DNA from: Chromatiaceae bacterium
GTDB lineage: Bacteria; Pseudomonadota; Gammaproteobacteria; Chromatiales; Chromatiaceae
Reading direction: 5' to 3'
Length of the DNA: 50,297 nt
NCBI GenBank assembly: GCA_007693535.1
Contig: REDK01000130.1
Span: 1-50,297 of the forward strand
Below the pieces are notes generated by a model. The model made no database searches. It was not told the origin of the DNA and was given only the letters and a program-made list of their open reading frames with translations. Made by a program: the position numbers and the translations under genes. Shown piece after piece: positions 39,067 through 47,030 of the stretch (position 1 is its first letter; the number at the start of each line of letters is the position of its first letter).

Positions 39067-40830
39067 ATGCCCATTCCCCATCGACGCTTCGATGCCCTGA
39101 TCCTCGGTGCCGGCGGCGCCGGGCTCAATGCCGCCCTGCGACTGGCCAGCGCGGATCTGCGCGTGGCCGTGGTCTCCAAGGTCTTTCCCACCCGCTCCCA
39201 CACCGTGGCCGCGCAGGGCGGGGTCAATGCCGCCCTCGCCAATGTACTGCCGGACGACTGGCATTGGCACATGTTCGATACCGTCAAGGGCTCGGACTAC
39301 CTGGGTGACCAGGACGCCATTGAATACATGTGCCGCGAGGCGATCCCGACTGTCTATGAGTTGGAACATGCCGGCGTGCCCTTCTCGCGGCTCGACACCG
39401 GCAAGATCTATCAGCGCGCCTTCGGCGGTCAGAGCCAGAACTTCGGTGGCGATCAAGCGGTGCGGACCTGCGCCGCCGCCGACCGCACCGGTCATGCCAT
39501 TCTGCATACCCTCTATCAGCAGAATGTGCGCGCCCGCAGCCATTTCTTCGACGAATACTTCGCCATCGATCTGATCCGCGACGACGAGGGCGCCATTCTC
39601 GGCGCCCTGGTGCTGGAGATCGAGACCGGCGAGCCGCTGGTGATCGAGGCCAAGGCAACCCTGATCGCCACCGGTGGCTATGGCCAGGTCTTTCGCACCA
39701 CCACCAACGCCTTCATCAACACCGGCGACGGGATGGCCATGGCCCTGCGCGCCGGGGTGCCGCTGCAGGACATGGAGTTCTATCAGTTCCATCCCACCGG
39801 GGTTGCCGGCAAGGGCATGCTGATCACCGAGGGCGCCCGCGGCGAGGGCGGCTTCCTGGTCAATGCCGATGGTGAGCGCTTCATGGAGCGCTATGCCCCG
39901 CGGGCACTGGACCTGGCCAGCCGCGATGTGGTCGCCCGCTCGATGGTCACCGAGATCCGCGAGGGGCGCGGGTGCGGGCCGGATAAGGACCATGTCCTGC
40001 TCAAGCTGGATCACCTCGGGCCGGCCGTGGTGCATCAGCGCCTGCCGGGTATCACCGATATCTGCCGGGTCTTTCTCGGCATCGATCCGGCCGAGCAACC
40101 CATCCCGGTCTTTCCCACCGCCCATTATGCGATGGGCGGCATCCCCACCGACCGCTATGCGCGGGTGGTGGCACCGGCCCGGCATGGTCCAGAAGAGGTT
40201 GTGCCCGGCCTCTATGCCGCTGGCGAATGTGCCTGCGTCTCGGTGCACGGGGCCAACCGGCTCGGCGGCAACTCGCTGCTGGATATCCTGGTGTTCGGCC
40301 GTGCCGCCGGTACCGACATCCTCCGTTACGTGGCCGAGAATCCCAATCATCGCCCGCTGCGCGAGGACTACCTGGAACCAGCCATCGCGCGCCTGCAGCG
40401 CTGGGATCGCACCGGCACCGGCGAGAGCGTGCATGTGATCAAGGCCGACCTGCGTAAGCTGATGGAGGATCACTGCGGGGTCTTCCGCGATCAGGAGACC
40501 ATGGCCGCAGGCGTGGAGAAGCTCAAGGCGCTGCGCGCGCGGGTGGACGGGGTACGGCTGCGCGATCACAGTCGCACCTTCAATACCGCCCGTATCGAGG
40601 CGTTGGAACTCGATAATCTGGTGGATGTCGGTATGGCCACCATCCTCTCGGCACTCTATCGCGAGGAGAGTCGCGGTGCCCATTCACGCATCGATCATCC
40701 GACGCGCGACGATGAGCACTGGATGCGCCATAGCCTTTACAGCCGCGCCGACGATCGGATGGACTACAAGCCGGTGCGGACCAAGCCGCTGACGGTGGAG
40801 TCGTTCCCACCCAAGCCGCGCGTCTATTAA
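39067..40830 (+). CDS. sdhA: Succinate dehydrogenase flavoprotein subunit
   Basis: Catalytic subunit oxidising succinate to fumarate, 587 residues. The FAD-binding start is ALILGAGGAGLNAALRLA. The histidine for covalent FAD lies in FPTRSHTVAAQGGVNAAL (about residue 45). Substrate-site residues are in FYQFHPTGVAGKGMLITEGARGEGG and HYAMGGIPTD, and the C-terminus has the SRGAHSRIDHPTRDD block. A GAGGA ribosome-binding site precedes the start. sdhE, the factor that helps attach FAD, is encoded at the end of the same operon. Confidence 0.98.
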   Translation: MPIPHRRFDALILGAGGAGLNAALRLASADLRVAVVSKVFPTRSHTVAAQGGVNAALANVLPDDWHWHMFDTVKGSDYLGDQDAIEYMCREAIPTVYELEHAGVPFSRLDTGKIYQRAFGGQSQNFGGDQAVRTCAAADRTGHAILHTLYQQNVRARSHFFDEYFAIDLIRDDEGAILGALVLEIETGEPLVIEAKATLIATGGYGQVFRTTTNAFINTGDGMAMALRAGVPLQDMEFYQFHPTGVAGKGMLITEGARGEGGFLVNADGERFMERYAPRALDLASRDVVARSMVTEIREGRGCGPDKDHVLLKLDHLGPAVVHQRLPGITDICRVFLGIDPAEQPIPVFPTAHYAMGGIPTDRYARVVAPARHGPEEVVPGLYAAGECACVSVHGANRLGGNSLLDILVFGRAAGTDILRYVAENPNHRPLREDYLEPAIARLQRWDRTGTGESVHVIKADLRKLMEDHCGVFRDQETMAAGVEKLKALRARVDGVRLRDHSRTFNTARIEALELDNLVDVGMATILSALYREESRGAHSRIDHPTRDDEHWMRHSLYSRADDRMDYKPVRTKPLTVESFPPKPRVY

Positions 40831-40961
40831 TGAGGGGATAGCGGCGGTGTCACCCGGCACCACCGCCAGCCGGCCGGGAATGCGGCGCGCGCGCCGGCAT
40901 CCAATCCCATGGGGCGGGGTCCGGTCCCTGGTCTCAGAAGCATGCCACCGAGTAACCAATA

Positions 40962-41654
40962 ATGAAGATTTCCGTGTACCGTTACCATCCAGAGACCGAT
41001 AGCAAGCCGCACATGCAGACCTTCGAGATCGAAGAGCGCCCCGGCATGATGTTGCGCGAGGCACTGTTGGAGATCAAGGTCCAGGATGAGACCTTTGCCT
41101 TCCGCCATTCCTGTGGCGAGGGGGTGTGCGGCTCCGACGGGATGAATGTAAACGGCCGCAACTGCCTTGCCTGCATCACCCCGATCGCGGAATTGAAGCA
41201 ACCCATCGAAGTGCGCCCGTTCCCCGGCCGCCCGGTGGTCCGCGATCTGGTCGTGGACATGAGTCAATTCTACGAGCAGTACCGCAATGTGCAGCCCTAT
41301 CTGGTCCGCAAGGATCCGCTGCCCGAGCAGGAGATCCTACAATCGCCGGCGGACCGCGAGAAGCTCGATGGTCTCTATGAATGTATCCTGTGCGGCTGCT
41401 GCTCCACCTCCTGCCCCTCGTTCTGGTGGAATCCGGATAAGTTTCATGGCCCGGCGGCCCTGCTGCAATCCTGGCGCTTCCTCGCCGACAGCCGCGATCA
41501 GGCCACCGATGAACGCCTCGATGACCTGGAAGGGCCCTACAAGCTGTTCCGCTGCCACACCATCATGAACTGCGTCGAGGTCTGCCCGAAGGGACTCAAT
41601 CCCACCAAGGCCATCGGCCACATCAAGGACCTGATGCTCGAGCGGTCGGTATGA
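40962..41654 (+). CDS. sdhB: Succinate dehydrogenase iron-sulfur subunit
   Basis: Electron-transfer subunit with three clusters, 230 residues. The 2Fe-2S ligands are in SCGEGVCGSDGMNVNGRNC followed by LAC (about 48-71), the 4Fe-4S cysteines in CILCGCCSTSCPSFWW, and the 3Fe-4S cysteines in CHTIMNCVEVCPKGLNP. NGRNCLAC carries an extra cysteine where many relatives have glycine. A 131-base gap separates it from sdhA, larger than elsewhere in the operon, with no clear promoter. It overlaps sdhE by four bases. Confidence 0.97.
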   Translation: MKISVYRYHPETDSKPHMQTFEIEERPGMMLREALLEIKVQDETFAFRHSCGEGVCGSDGMNVNGRNCLACITPIAELKQPIEVRPFPGRPVVRDLVVDMSQFYEQYRNVQPYLVRKDPLPEQEILQSPADREKLDGLYECILCGCCSTSCPSFWWNPDKFHGPAALLQSWRFLADSRDQATDERLDDLEGPYKLFRCHTIMNCVEVCPKGLNPTKAIGHIKDLMLERSV

Positions 41655-42004
41655 ACGCCGCTGCCCCGGCCCCAGACCCGGGTCCAGACCCGGCCCCAGA
41701 ACAGGTCCCAGAACAGGTCCCAGAACAGGTCCCGGACCTGGCACCGGACCTGGCCCGCGAGATCGAGCGTCTGCGCTGGCAATGCCGGCGCGGCATGCTG
41801 GAACTCGATCTGCTGCTCAACCGCTTCCTGGAGCGCGACTTCGCCGACCTCGCCGTGGAGCAGCGCATCGCCTTCGTGCGTCTGCTCGGCTATCCCGATC
41901 AGATCCTGCACGACTGGCTGCTGGGCCAGGCGGTGCCGGCCGAGCCGCTGCTGGGCGACCTCATCGGTCGCATCCGCGCCGCGATGACCACGACCGACGG
42001 TTAA
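41651..42004 (+). CDS. sdhE: SdhE/YgfY-type succinate dehydrogenase assembly factor
   Basis: Small protein that promotes covalent flavinylation of SdhA, 117 residues against the usual 80-95. The family core begins LRWQCRRGMLELDLLLNRFLE, including the essential RGxxE motif (RRGMLELD, about residues 47-54), and ends with the expected helical HDWLLGQAVP region. The first 35 or so residues are an unusual Pro/Glu/Val/Gln-rich lead built from 12-base DNA repeats. The start overlaps the sdhB stop (ATGA), fixing it at 41651. Confidence 0.9.
   Translation: MNAAAPAPDPGPDPAPEQVPEQVPEQVPDLAPDLAREIERLRWQCRRGMLELDLLLNRFLERDFADLAVEQRIAFVRLLGYPDQILHDWLLGQAVPAEPLLGDLIGRIRAAMTTTDG
41695..41754 (+). repeat. 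Five 12-base tandem units in the sdhE N-terminus
   Basis: Three exact copies of CCCAGAACAGGT (41695-41730) are followed by two diverged units, CCCGGACCTGGC and ACCGGACCTGGC (41731-41754). They translate as repeated PEQV and then PDLA. The units are in frame, so changes in copy number would vary the length of the SdhE lead peptide without loss of the core. Confidence 0.85.
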
Positions 42005-42071
42005 GCGGCCCGTCGCCGCGCACCGACCCAACCTGGGCCACAACAGGTCGGGGCAGCGGTGGTGGTGCCCA

Positions 42072-42240
42072 TCAGCCCCGGGTGATCAGCAGCACCAACA
42101 GCAACAGCCACAGGGCCGCCAAGCTGCCATGAAAGGCCAGTAGCGTTGGGCTGAATGCGATCCGCAGCACCTGCGTGGCCGGGGTCCGACCTCCAGGTGT
42201 TTCTCTTTTGGGTTCGCATTCATCGTATCGATGCCCTCTG
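42072..42240 (-). pseudogene. C-terminal membrane-helix fragment
   Basis: A minus-strand frame without a start codon encodes TPATQVLRIAFSPTLLAFHG followed by SLAALWLLLLVLLITRG and a stop. The order (short soluble part, hydrophobic helix, small charged end) and strong Leu codon bias look like the 3' end of a membrane-protein gene. The upstream part is missing. Chance cannot be excluded for so short a piece. Confidence 0.35.
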
Positions 42241-42516
42241 GATCAGCGGGATTGCGGGGATTCGACCAGCGCCTGCGGTGCGGCCACTGGTGGCTCGCTG
42301 CCGCGCGCTGCCAACCGCCGGGCGACCTTGGGCACTATGCTGGCACGGCAACCACCGGGGGAGAAGGGGGGAGAGGATCAAGGGCATCCCGAACTGGATT
42401 CTCGCCGAGGCGCCACCGCCATCCGGATCGCCACGATGTCCACAACCCCTCTGAGGCCCGACTGCTGTTCCTCGACGATCGCCTGTCTGCGCCACGCCTC
42501 GCCCTCGCCAGAACCC

Positions 42517-42545
42517 GTAGGGCGGATAAGCAAAGCGCATCCGCC
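42517..42545. repeat. Palindromic intergenic repeat (GTAGGGCGGATAAGC type)
   Basis: GTAG is followed by an imperfect palindrome with arms GGCGGAT (42521-42527) and ATCCGCC (42539-42545) around AAGCAAAGCGC. From memory, this resembles a short repeat dispersed between genes in many Gammaproteobacteria (GTAGGGYGGATAAGCGNAGCG...). It can form a cruciform or RNA hairpin. Only one copy is seen in the window. Confidence 0.6.
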
Positions 42546-42599
42546 ACCACCCCCAGCAACCGCGGGACCGATGAGTCTCCGCACCAGACGATCCGAAGA

Positions 42600-43268
42600 C
42601 CGGTGCTTAATCTCGCCGACGAGGCCGGCAAGACGGTCGTCGAGAGCCACTTCCAGTACAGCGCGCTGTTGCTCGATGCCCGCGAACCCCGCTTGCGGGA
42701 GTTGCGCGCCAGCCCCCGCTTAATCCACCTGGCGTCGGAGCGGTTCGCTGAGGAGGTCCGGGCGCTGACTCGTCTCGCGGACATGGCCTGGCGCGCCTTC
42801 GACAACGAGACCAACGCCGCGGACGCCGCGCCGACGCTGTGGCTGCTGGCGGCCTGGGTCCACGCCGGGCGCCCCCGAGCGCTTAGAACACTGGCAAGCC
42901 CTGTGGCTGCATGCAGGTCCGGGACGGCTGTTCGACGCAGATGCTGACCGGCTCGCCAACCTGCTCGGGTGGCTGGACCTCGACCGGATCATTGGGCAGG
43001 ACCCTTTGATCTGGTTACCGCTGCTGGCACTCGCGGTGCGCTATGGCGCACGCTGCTCGCCGCAAAGGCGCGCCCGGCGCCGGCAAGCCGCGACCGGTCT
43101 GGCGCGATCCGCTAGACTGGCGCGACGGTCGGCAAAACACCGGCGCAAAGCACCTGCGCAGGGGCATCGTCTTGGATCGTGCACTATCTGCTGCATCGCT
43201 ACATCCAGCACAGGCCGGTTCCACGCCGCGATCCAGCGTGGCAACGATGCCCAGATGCCGGCACCTAG
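42600..43268 (+). pseudogene. Multiply frameshifted gene of unknown function
   Basis: Coding-like sequence with strong codon bias jumps between frames. The first piece (about 42600-42870) reads LNLADEAGKTVVESHFQYS...LWLLAAWVHAGRP. After a shift near 42866-42880 it continues ERLEHWQALWLHAGPGRLFDADADRLANLLGWLDLDRIIG...LALAVRYG (to about 43045). A third frame gives GKPRPVWRDPLDWRDGRQNT (about 43080-43150), and a fourth gives WIVHYLLHRYIQHRPVPRRD to a stop at 43266-43268. I do not recognise the family. Sequencing error cannot be excluded, but several shifts close together suggest a dead gene. Confidence 0.5.
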
Positions 43269-43290
43269 ATCGCTTTTCCCGAGCGACCTG

Positions 43291-43656
43291 CTAAGGGCGC
43301 TGCCTGGCCTCGCGGTGCATCAATGCCTGATCGAGATTGGGCCGGGGCAGGCGGTTGACTTCCTCAAGCGTCAGCCAATGCCGCCCCATCACCGCCAGCA
43401 CCAGGTCGTACTGGCGGATCTGGCGGTCCAGCCAGTCGCGCCAGTCGACGCCGAGGGGGGTGTCGTCCACGTCCATGGACACCTGCCCGCGCGCGAAGTG
43501 GTGCTCCGGGTGGTCGTAGATGTGCCTGGCGGCGGGGCCGCTGTCCTCGCGGCGGCAGCAGATGAAGATCTTGGTCAAGTCCTGCGTGCGGGTCGGGGGC
43601 TGAATGCTGTCGCGGGGTGCCGCATCGGGACTCGCCGGTCGGGTAACCGGGTCCAT
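43291..43656 (-). pseudogene. TIR-domain protein fragment
   Basis: The 121-residue frame contains most of a bacterial TIR domain. It reads TKIFICCRREDSGPAARHIYDH (about 28-49), then QVSMDVDDTPLGVDWRDWLDRQI and YDLVLAVMGRHWL (about 83-95), close to the family consensus IFISYRREDS...VFMDVDxIPxGxDF...LLAVIGxxWL. After that the expected part with the conserved acidic residue and helix E is garbled, and the frame stops. There is no effector or sensor domain in either direction. TIR domains in bacteria often degrade NAD+ in antiphage defence; here it looks like a truncated remnant beside other dead genes. Confidence 0.6.
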
Positions 43657-43836
43657 GCCGTCATCAAGCGCCCGCGCGGGCGGCCCATGCGTCTTCGTGC
43701 GGCTGGGGCAGACCTAGCACGATGGGGGCGATGTCTTCGATGCCGCGGCTCACGGCCAGGTTTCAGGGACCGAGTCCACCACCACCAGGCAGGGCACTGG
43801 TTGGCAGGCGCTGGCAGAGCAGGCGGACCGCAGTGC

Positions 43837-44730
43837 TCAGGACGCGGGTAGCAGCCGGTCGATGAGGGCCTGGTCGATCAGCCCCGTCGCGCCGAAGCGT
43901 CGCGCCGCGGCCGTATACTCGGGCGCGTCTGTCATCAGCGCCCGCGCCAGTGCGTTGGCGGCCGCGTGCTGGCCGGCGTTCGCGAGCACTAGCGCTCGCC
44001 ACCAGGCGAGATCGGGGTCCACGGCCGGGTCTGCCTGCGCGTCCGGCAACGCCGCCAGGGCGTCCTCGGTGCGGCCGTCCAGCGTCAGCTCAAACGCCTC
44101 CACGGTCCGGTGATAGCGCCAGGTATGTTCCACCAACCGGCGCAGCTCGGCGAGTGGCGTGGGATGATCATCCACGCGCAGGTCGACGACCTGGTCATGC
44201 CAGGGGCGCCCGGAGCGCTCGGCGCATACCACCTTGATGGCCGCTGAGCGCTGGCCACGGATGTCGCCGCCGGCGGCCTCGGCGGCGTCGAGTGCATCCA
44301 GCAGGCGCCGCGGCAGCCATCCCGTGCTTGCCTGGTAGGCATCGAGCATCGCCGTCCAGACCGCCGGGGAGGCGACCAGATTGCCGAGCGCGGCACAGCC
44401 GTCGCCGAGGACGTGGCCGGCCGCTGCGATGCAGGCGGCGCCGGTGTAGGCGGCGATGTTGCCATGGCTGTCCACCATGGCCACCTGCCGGCGCTCCGGG
44501 TGCGGGTCGACGCTGCGCAGTGCCGTCAGCGCCTCCGCGGCGGTGAGGCCGGCGCTGAGCCCGTTGAGACCAAGCTCGCCGTACATGGGCTCGCCCATGG
44601 ACTGGGTCGCAATCACGCCGTGCCCAGGCGCGGCCCAGGAAACGCTGCTGCCCACCGAAAAGGCTTGGGACTGGGTCGCGATGCCCATGTGACCATCGAC
44701 AGGATCGCGGGCGACGATGGAGTAGGTCAT
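43837..44730 (-). CDS. DUF1028 family protein (predicted Ntn-type hydrolase)
   Basis: Member of the DUF1028 family, 297 residues, a predicted N-terminal-nucleophile hydrolase fold of unknown substrate. Conserved blocks are MTYSIVARDPVDGHMGIATQSQAF, GVIATQSMGEPMYGELGLNGL, GAACIAAAGHVLGDGCAALGNLV and the DIRGQRSAAIKVV motif. The last 90 residues (after HTWRYHRTVEAFEL) are helical, like a TPR-type tail seen in some members. A GGAG site precedes the start. It stands alone, 218 bases after the hydrolase gene on the same strand. Confidence 0.88.
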   Translation of the reverse strand: MTYSIVARDPVDGHMGIATQSQAFSVGSSVSWAAPGHGVIATQSMGEPMYGELGLNGLSAGLTAAEALTALRSVDPHPERRQVAMVDSHGNIAAYTGAACIAAAGHVLGDGCAALGNLVASPAVWTAMLDAYQASTGWLPRRLLDALDAAEAAGGDIRGQRSAAIKVVCAERSGRPWHDQVVDLRVDDHPTPLAELRRLVEHTWRYHRTVEAFELTLDGRTEDALAALPDAQADPAVDPDLAWWRALVLANAGQHAAANALARALMTDAPEYTAAARRFGATGLIDQALIDRLLPAS

Positions 44731-44948
44731 GGCTCAGGACTCCGGCGTGGGTTGGGGCTTGCGCCCGCGTCACGGCCACGAGCCAGCCGCACCGCTGGCA
44801 CGGGTACTGCGCGGGTTGACGGGTGCCACCATAGCAGAGCCGCCGGGGGGAAGCGCCCCGCCGCCTGGGCCTCCGCAGCGTTCGTCTCTGGCGCAGCGAA
44901 CGTCATCGATCCAGCGACGGGCGCAAGCGCCGCGCCCGGGCGACCCAC

Positions 44949-46514
44949 TCAGGCGCTGAGCGGGAAGCTCACCGCCACCGCGACCGCGAAGGCGTAGGCA
45001 TTGGTGACGGCGGCGAGTCCGGGATGGCCGCTGCGCCGATAGAGCCAGCGGCTGAACAGGCCGAACAGCAGGAACAGCAGCAGGATGGCGGGGATGATGA
45101 TGACCAGGAAGAACAGCTGGTTCAGGTCCAGCACCACCGCTAGCAGCAGCGAGGCCAGGAACAGCAGCTTGGTCAGCGGATAGCCCAGCCGCGGTGGGCG
45201 CGGGCCGCGGGTGAGCCATTCATCGGCACTGGTCCACAGCAGGCTGCCGGCGAATAACACCAGCACCGTCAGCAGGCGCTGCGGCCCGGGCAGGAAGCTG
45301 GCGATGAAGCGATCGGCCGGCAGCAGCAGGGCCAGCGTGGTGAAGGCGCCGACGAGCAGGATGCCCAGCACTAGCGCCCACCAGCGGGTGTCGGTCAGGC
45401 GCGGGCGCTGCCCGAGCAGCCACAGGCCGGCCCAGGTCAGCGCCCCGTAGAGGGCGAAGTGCAGGGCTAGATAATCGCCGATGATGATGCCGAGGAAGTC
45501 GGTCGGCAGCGGTCGCAGCAACAGCGGGGTCAGCAGGGGCGGCAGCAGGGCCAGCAGCGCGAAGCGCCCGCGGCCGAGCCGGCCGTCGGCGGCCCCGAGC
45601 GGCGGCCAGGCGGCCACCGGTAGCAGCCGACTCAGCGGCCAGGCGAGCAGTCCCACCCCCAGGAAGTAGAGCCCGAGCCAGGGGCCGCGCAGGTCGAGTG
45701 GACCATTGCCGGGGCGCGCGAACAGATCGTCGAGCCAGGCGCGGGCAGCGGCCAGGCTGCCGCCGCTGTAGAGCACGCTGATGTGCTCCACCCCGGGGAC
45801 AATCACCAGCCGGCGGGCGCTGCCGTCGGCAGGCTCGCCGTAGGTGACCGCCGGTTCGACCGCCTCCGGGGTCAGGTCGGCGGTCACCGCCGCGACCGCA
45901 GCGCGGCCCTGGTCGAGCAGCAGGGCCGGCTCCAATGCGCCGTAGATGAGCAGCAGATTGGCCGGACCGCTGGCGTCCGGGGTCTGCGACAGATAGGGGG
46001 AGACGGCGATCAGCGCGGCGACCTGCGGATGCGCCAGGGCATAGCGCACCTGGATGTCGGCCGCCATCGAGTGGCCGAGCAGAGCCAGACGGCCATCGCT
46101 GCCGGGCAGGCGGCGGGCCTGATCGGCGACGCTGGTGAGCGTGGTCAGCAGGCTGGCGACGCGCTCGGGCGAGCCCAGTTCGCCGCGCAGCGGGGCGCGG
46201 TGGCGGCCGTGGCCGGGGAAATCGAAGGTGACCGCCAGGTAGCCCGCGCGCGCCAGGCTGAGTGCAAAGGGCAGCATCAACTGCTGCGAGCCGGCGAAGC
46301 CATGGCCGATCACTACGACTGGGGCCGGCATCCGGGCCGGGTCGACGAAGGTGGTCACCGGCACCCCGCCGATCTCCGTGCGCTCGACCGCGAGGCCGCG
46401 CGTTGCCTGCAGCAGCGGCCACAGCCCGGCGCCGATCAGGGCCAGGGCGAGCAAAGCCGCCAGCCAGTGGGGCCAGCCCCAGGCGGCCGGCGGGGGACCC
46501 GCGCCGGCCGCCAT
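44949..46514 (-). CDS. Alpha/beta hydrolase fused to a polytopic membrane domain
   Basis: 521-residue membrane protein. One N-terminal helix (about 18-36) is followed by an alpha/beta-hydrolase domain (about 45-265). That domain has the oxyanion loop VVVIGHGFAGS, FDFPGHGRH, the nucleophile motif LLGHSMA (Ser149) and a plausible C-terminal histidine in PGVEHISVLY. The remaining half has about seven further hydrophobic helices and no family I can name. The catalytic domain probably faces the periplasm if the first helix is a signal anchor. It starts directly after the fabA stop, so proS, fabA and this gene form one operon. A lipid or acyl-ester substrate is a guess from that context. Confidence 0.85.
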   Translation of the reverse strand: MAAGAGPPPAAWGWPHWLAALLALALIGAGLWPLLQATRGLAVERTEIGGVPVTTFVDPARMPAPVVVIGHGFAGSQQLMLPFALSLARAGYLAVTFDFPGHGRHRAPLRGELGSPERVASLLTTLTSVADQARRLPGSDGRLALLGHSMAADIQVRYALAHPQVAALIAVSPYLSQTPDASGPANLLLIYGALEPALLLDQGRAAVAAVTADLTPEAVEPAVTYGEPADGSARRLVIVPGVEHISVLYSGGSLAAARAWLDDLFARPGNGPLDLRGPWLGLYFLGVGLLAWPLSRLLPVAAWPPLGAADGRLGRGRFALLALLPPLLTPLLLRPLPTDFLGIIIGDYLALHFALYGALTWAGLWLLGQRPRLTDTRWWALVLGILLVGAFTTLALLLPADRFIASFLPGPQRLLTVLVLFAGSLLWTSADEWLTRGPRPPRLGYPLTKLLFLASLLLAVVLDLNQLFFLVIIIPAILLLFLLFGLFSRWLYRRSGHPGLAAVTNAYAFAVAVAVSFPLSA

Positions 46515-47030
46515 TCAGAAGCCTTCGACGCTGGTGAACAGCCCCACCCGCAGGTCGCGGGCGGTGTAGATCTCGCGCCCATCCACATCCATCACGCCAT
46601 CGCCGATGCCAAGCACCAGCTTGCGGCTGATGACCCGCTTCATACAGACCCGATAGGAGACCTTGCTGGCCGTCGGCAGCACCTGGCCGGTGAACTTGAC
46701 CTCACCGACGCCGAGCGCGCGGCCATGGCCGGGGTTACCGATCCAGGCCAGGTAGAAGCCGACCAACTGCCACATCGCATCGAGCCCCAGACAGCCGGGC
46801 ATGACCGGGTCGCCAGGGAAATGGCAGCCGAAGAACCAGAGATCGGGATGGATATCGAGTTCGGCGCGGATCTCGCCCTTGCCGTAGCTGCCACCGACAT
46901 CGGCGATGTGGGTGATGCGATCCATCATCAGCATGTTCGGGACCGGCAATTGGGCATTGCCGGGGCCAAACATCTCGCCATGGCCGCAGGCGAGCAGTTG
47001 CTCGCGGCTGAAGGACTCGATTCTACTCAT
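46515..47030 (-). CDS. fabA: 3-hydroxydecanoyl-ACP dehydratase/isomerase
   Basis: Dehydrates 3-hydroxyacyl-ACP and isomerises trans-2-decenoyl-ACP, the branch point to unsaturated fatty acids. The 171 residues match E. coli FabA closely, including the active-site His70 in [21 protein letters not shown] and Asp84. The start overlaps the proS stop by four bases (ATGA). fabB, the partner often next to fabA, is not here. Confidence 0.97.
   Translation of the reverse strand: MSRIESFSREQLLACGHGEMFGPGNAQLPVPNMLMMDRITHIADVGGSYGKGEIRAELDIHPDLWFFGCHFPGDPVMPGCLGLDAMWQLVGFYLAWIGNPGHGRALGVGEVKFTGQVLPTASKVSYRVCMKRVISRKLVLGIGDGVMDVDGREIYTARDLRVGLFTSVEGF

Larger units (their letters stand above)
42005..42599. 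other. Degraded intergenic region after sdhE
   Basis: About 600 bases with no intact gene. It contains a minus-strand membrane-protein tail (42072-42240), the palindromic repeat at 42517-42545 and short coding-like pieces such as SEARLLFLDDRLSAPRLAL at about 42450-42510 (plus). The rest shows nothing recognisable. Confidence 0.5.

Noticed and set aside
39025-40683. Long minus-strand open frame of 552 codons
   Set aside because: It lies opposite sdhA, has no family-like motifs and follows from the strong codon bias of sdhA in GC-rich DNA.
41695-41754. CRISPR-like array
   Set aside because: Units of 12 bases are contiguous with no spacers and are translated within sdhE.
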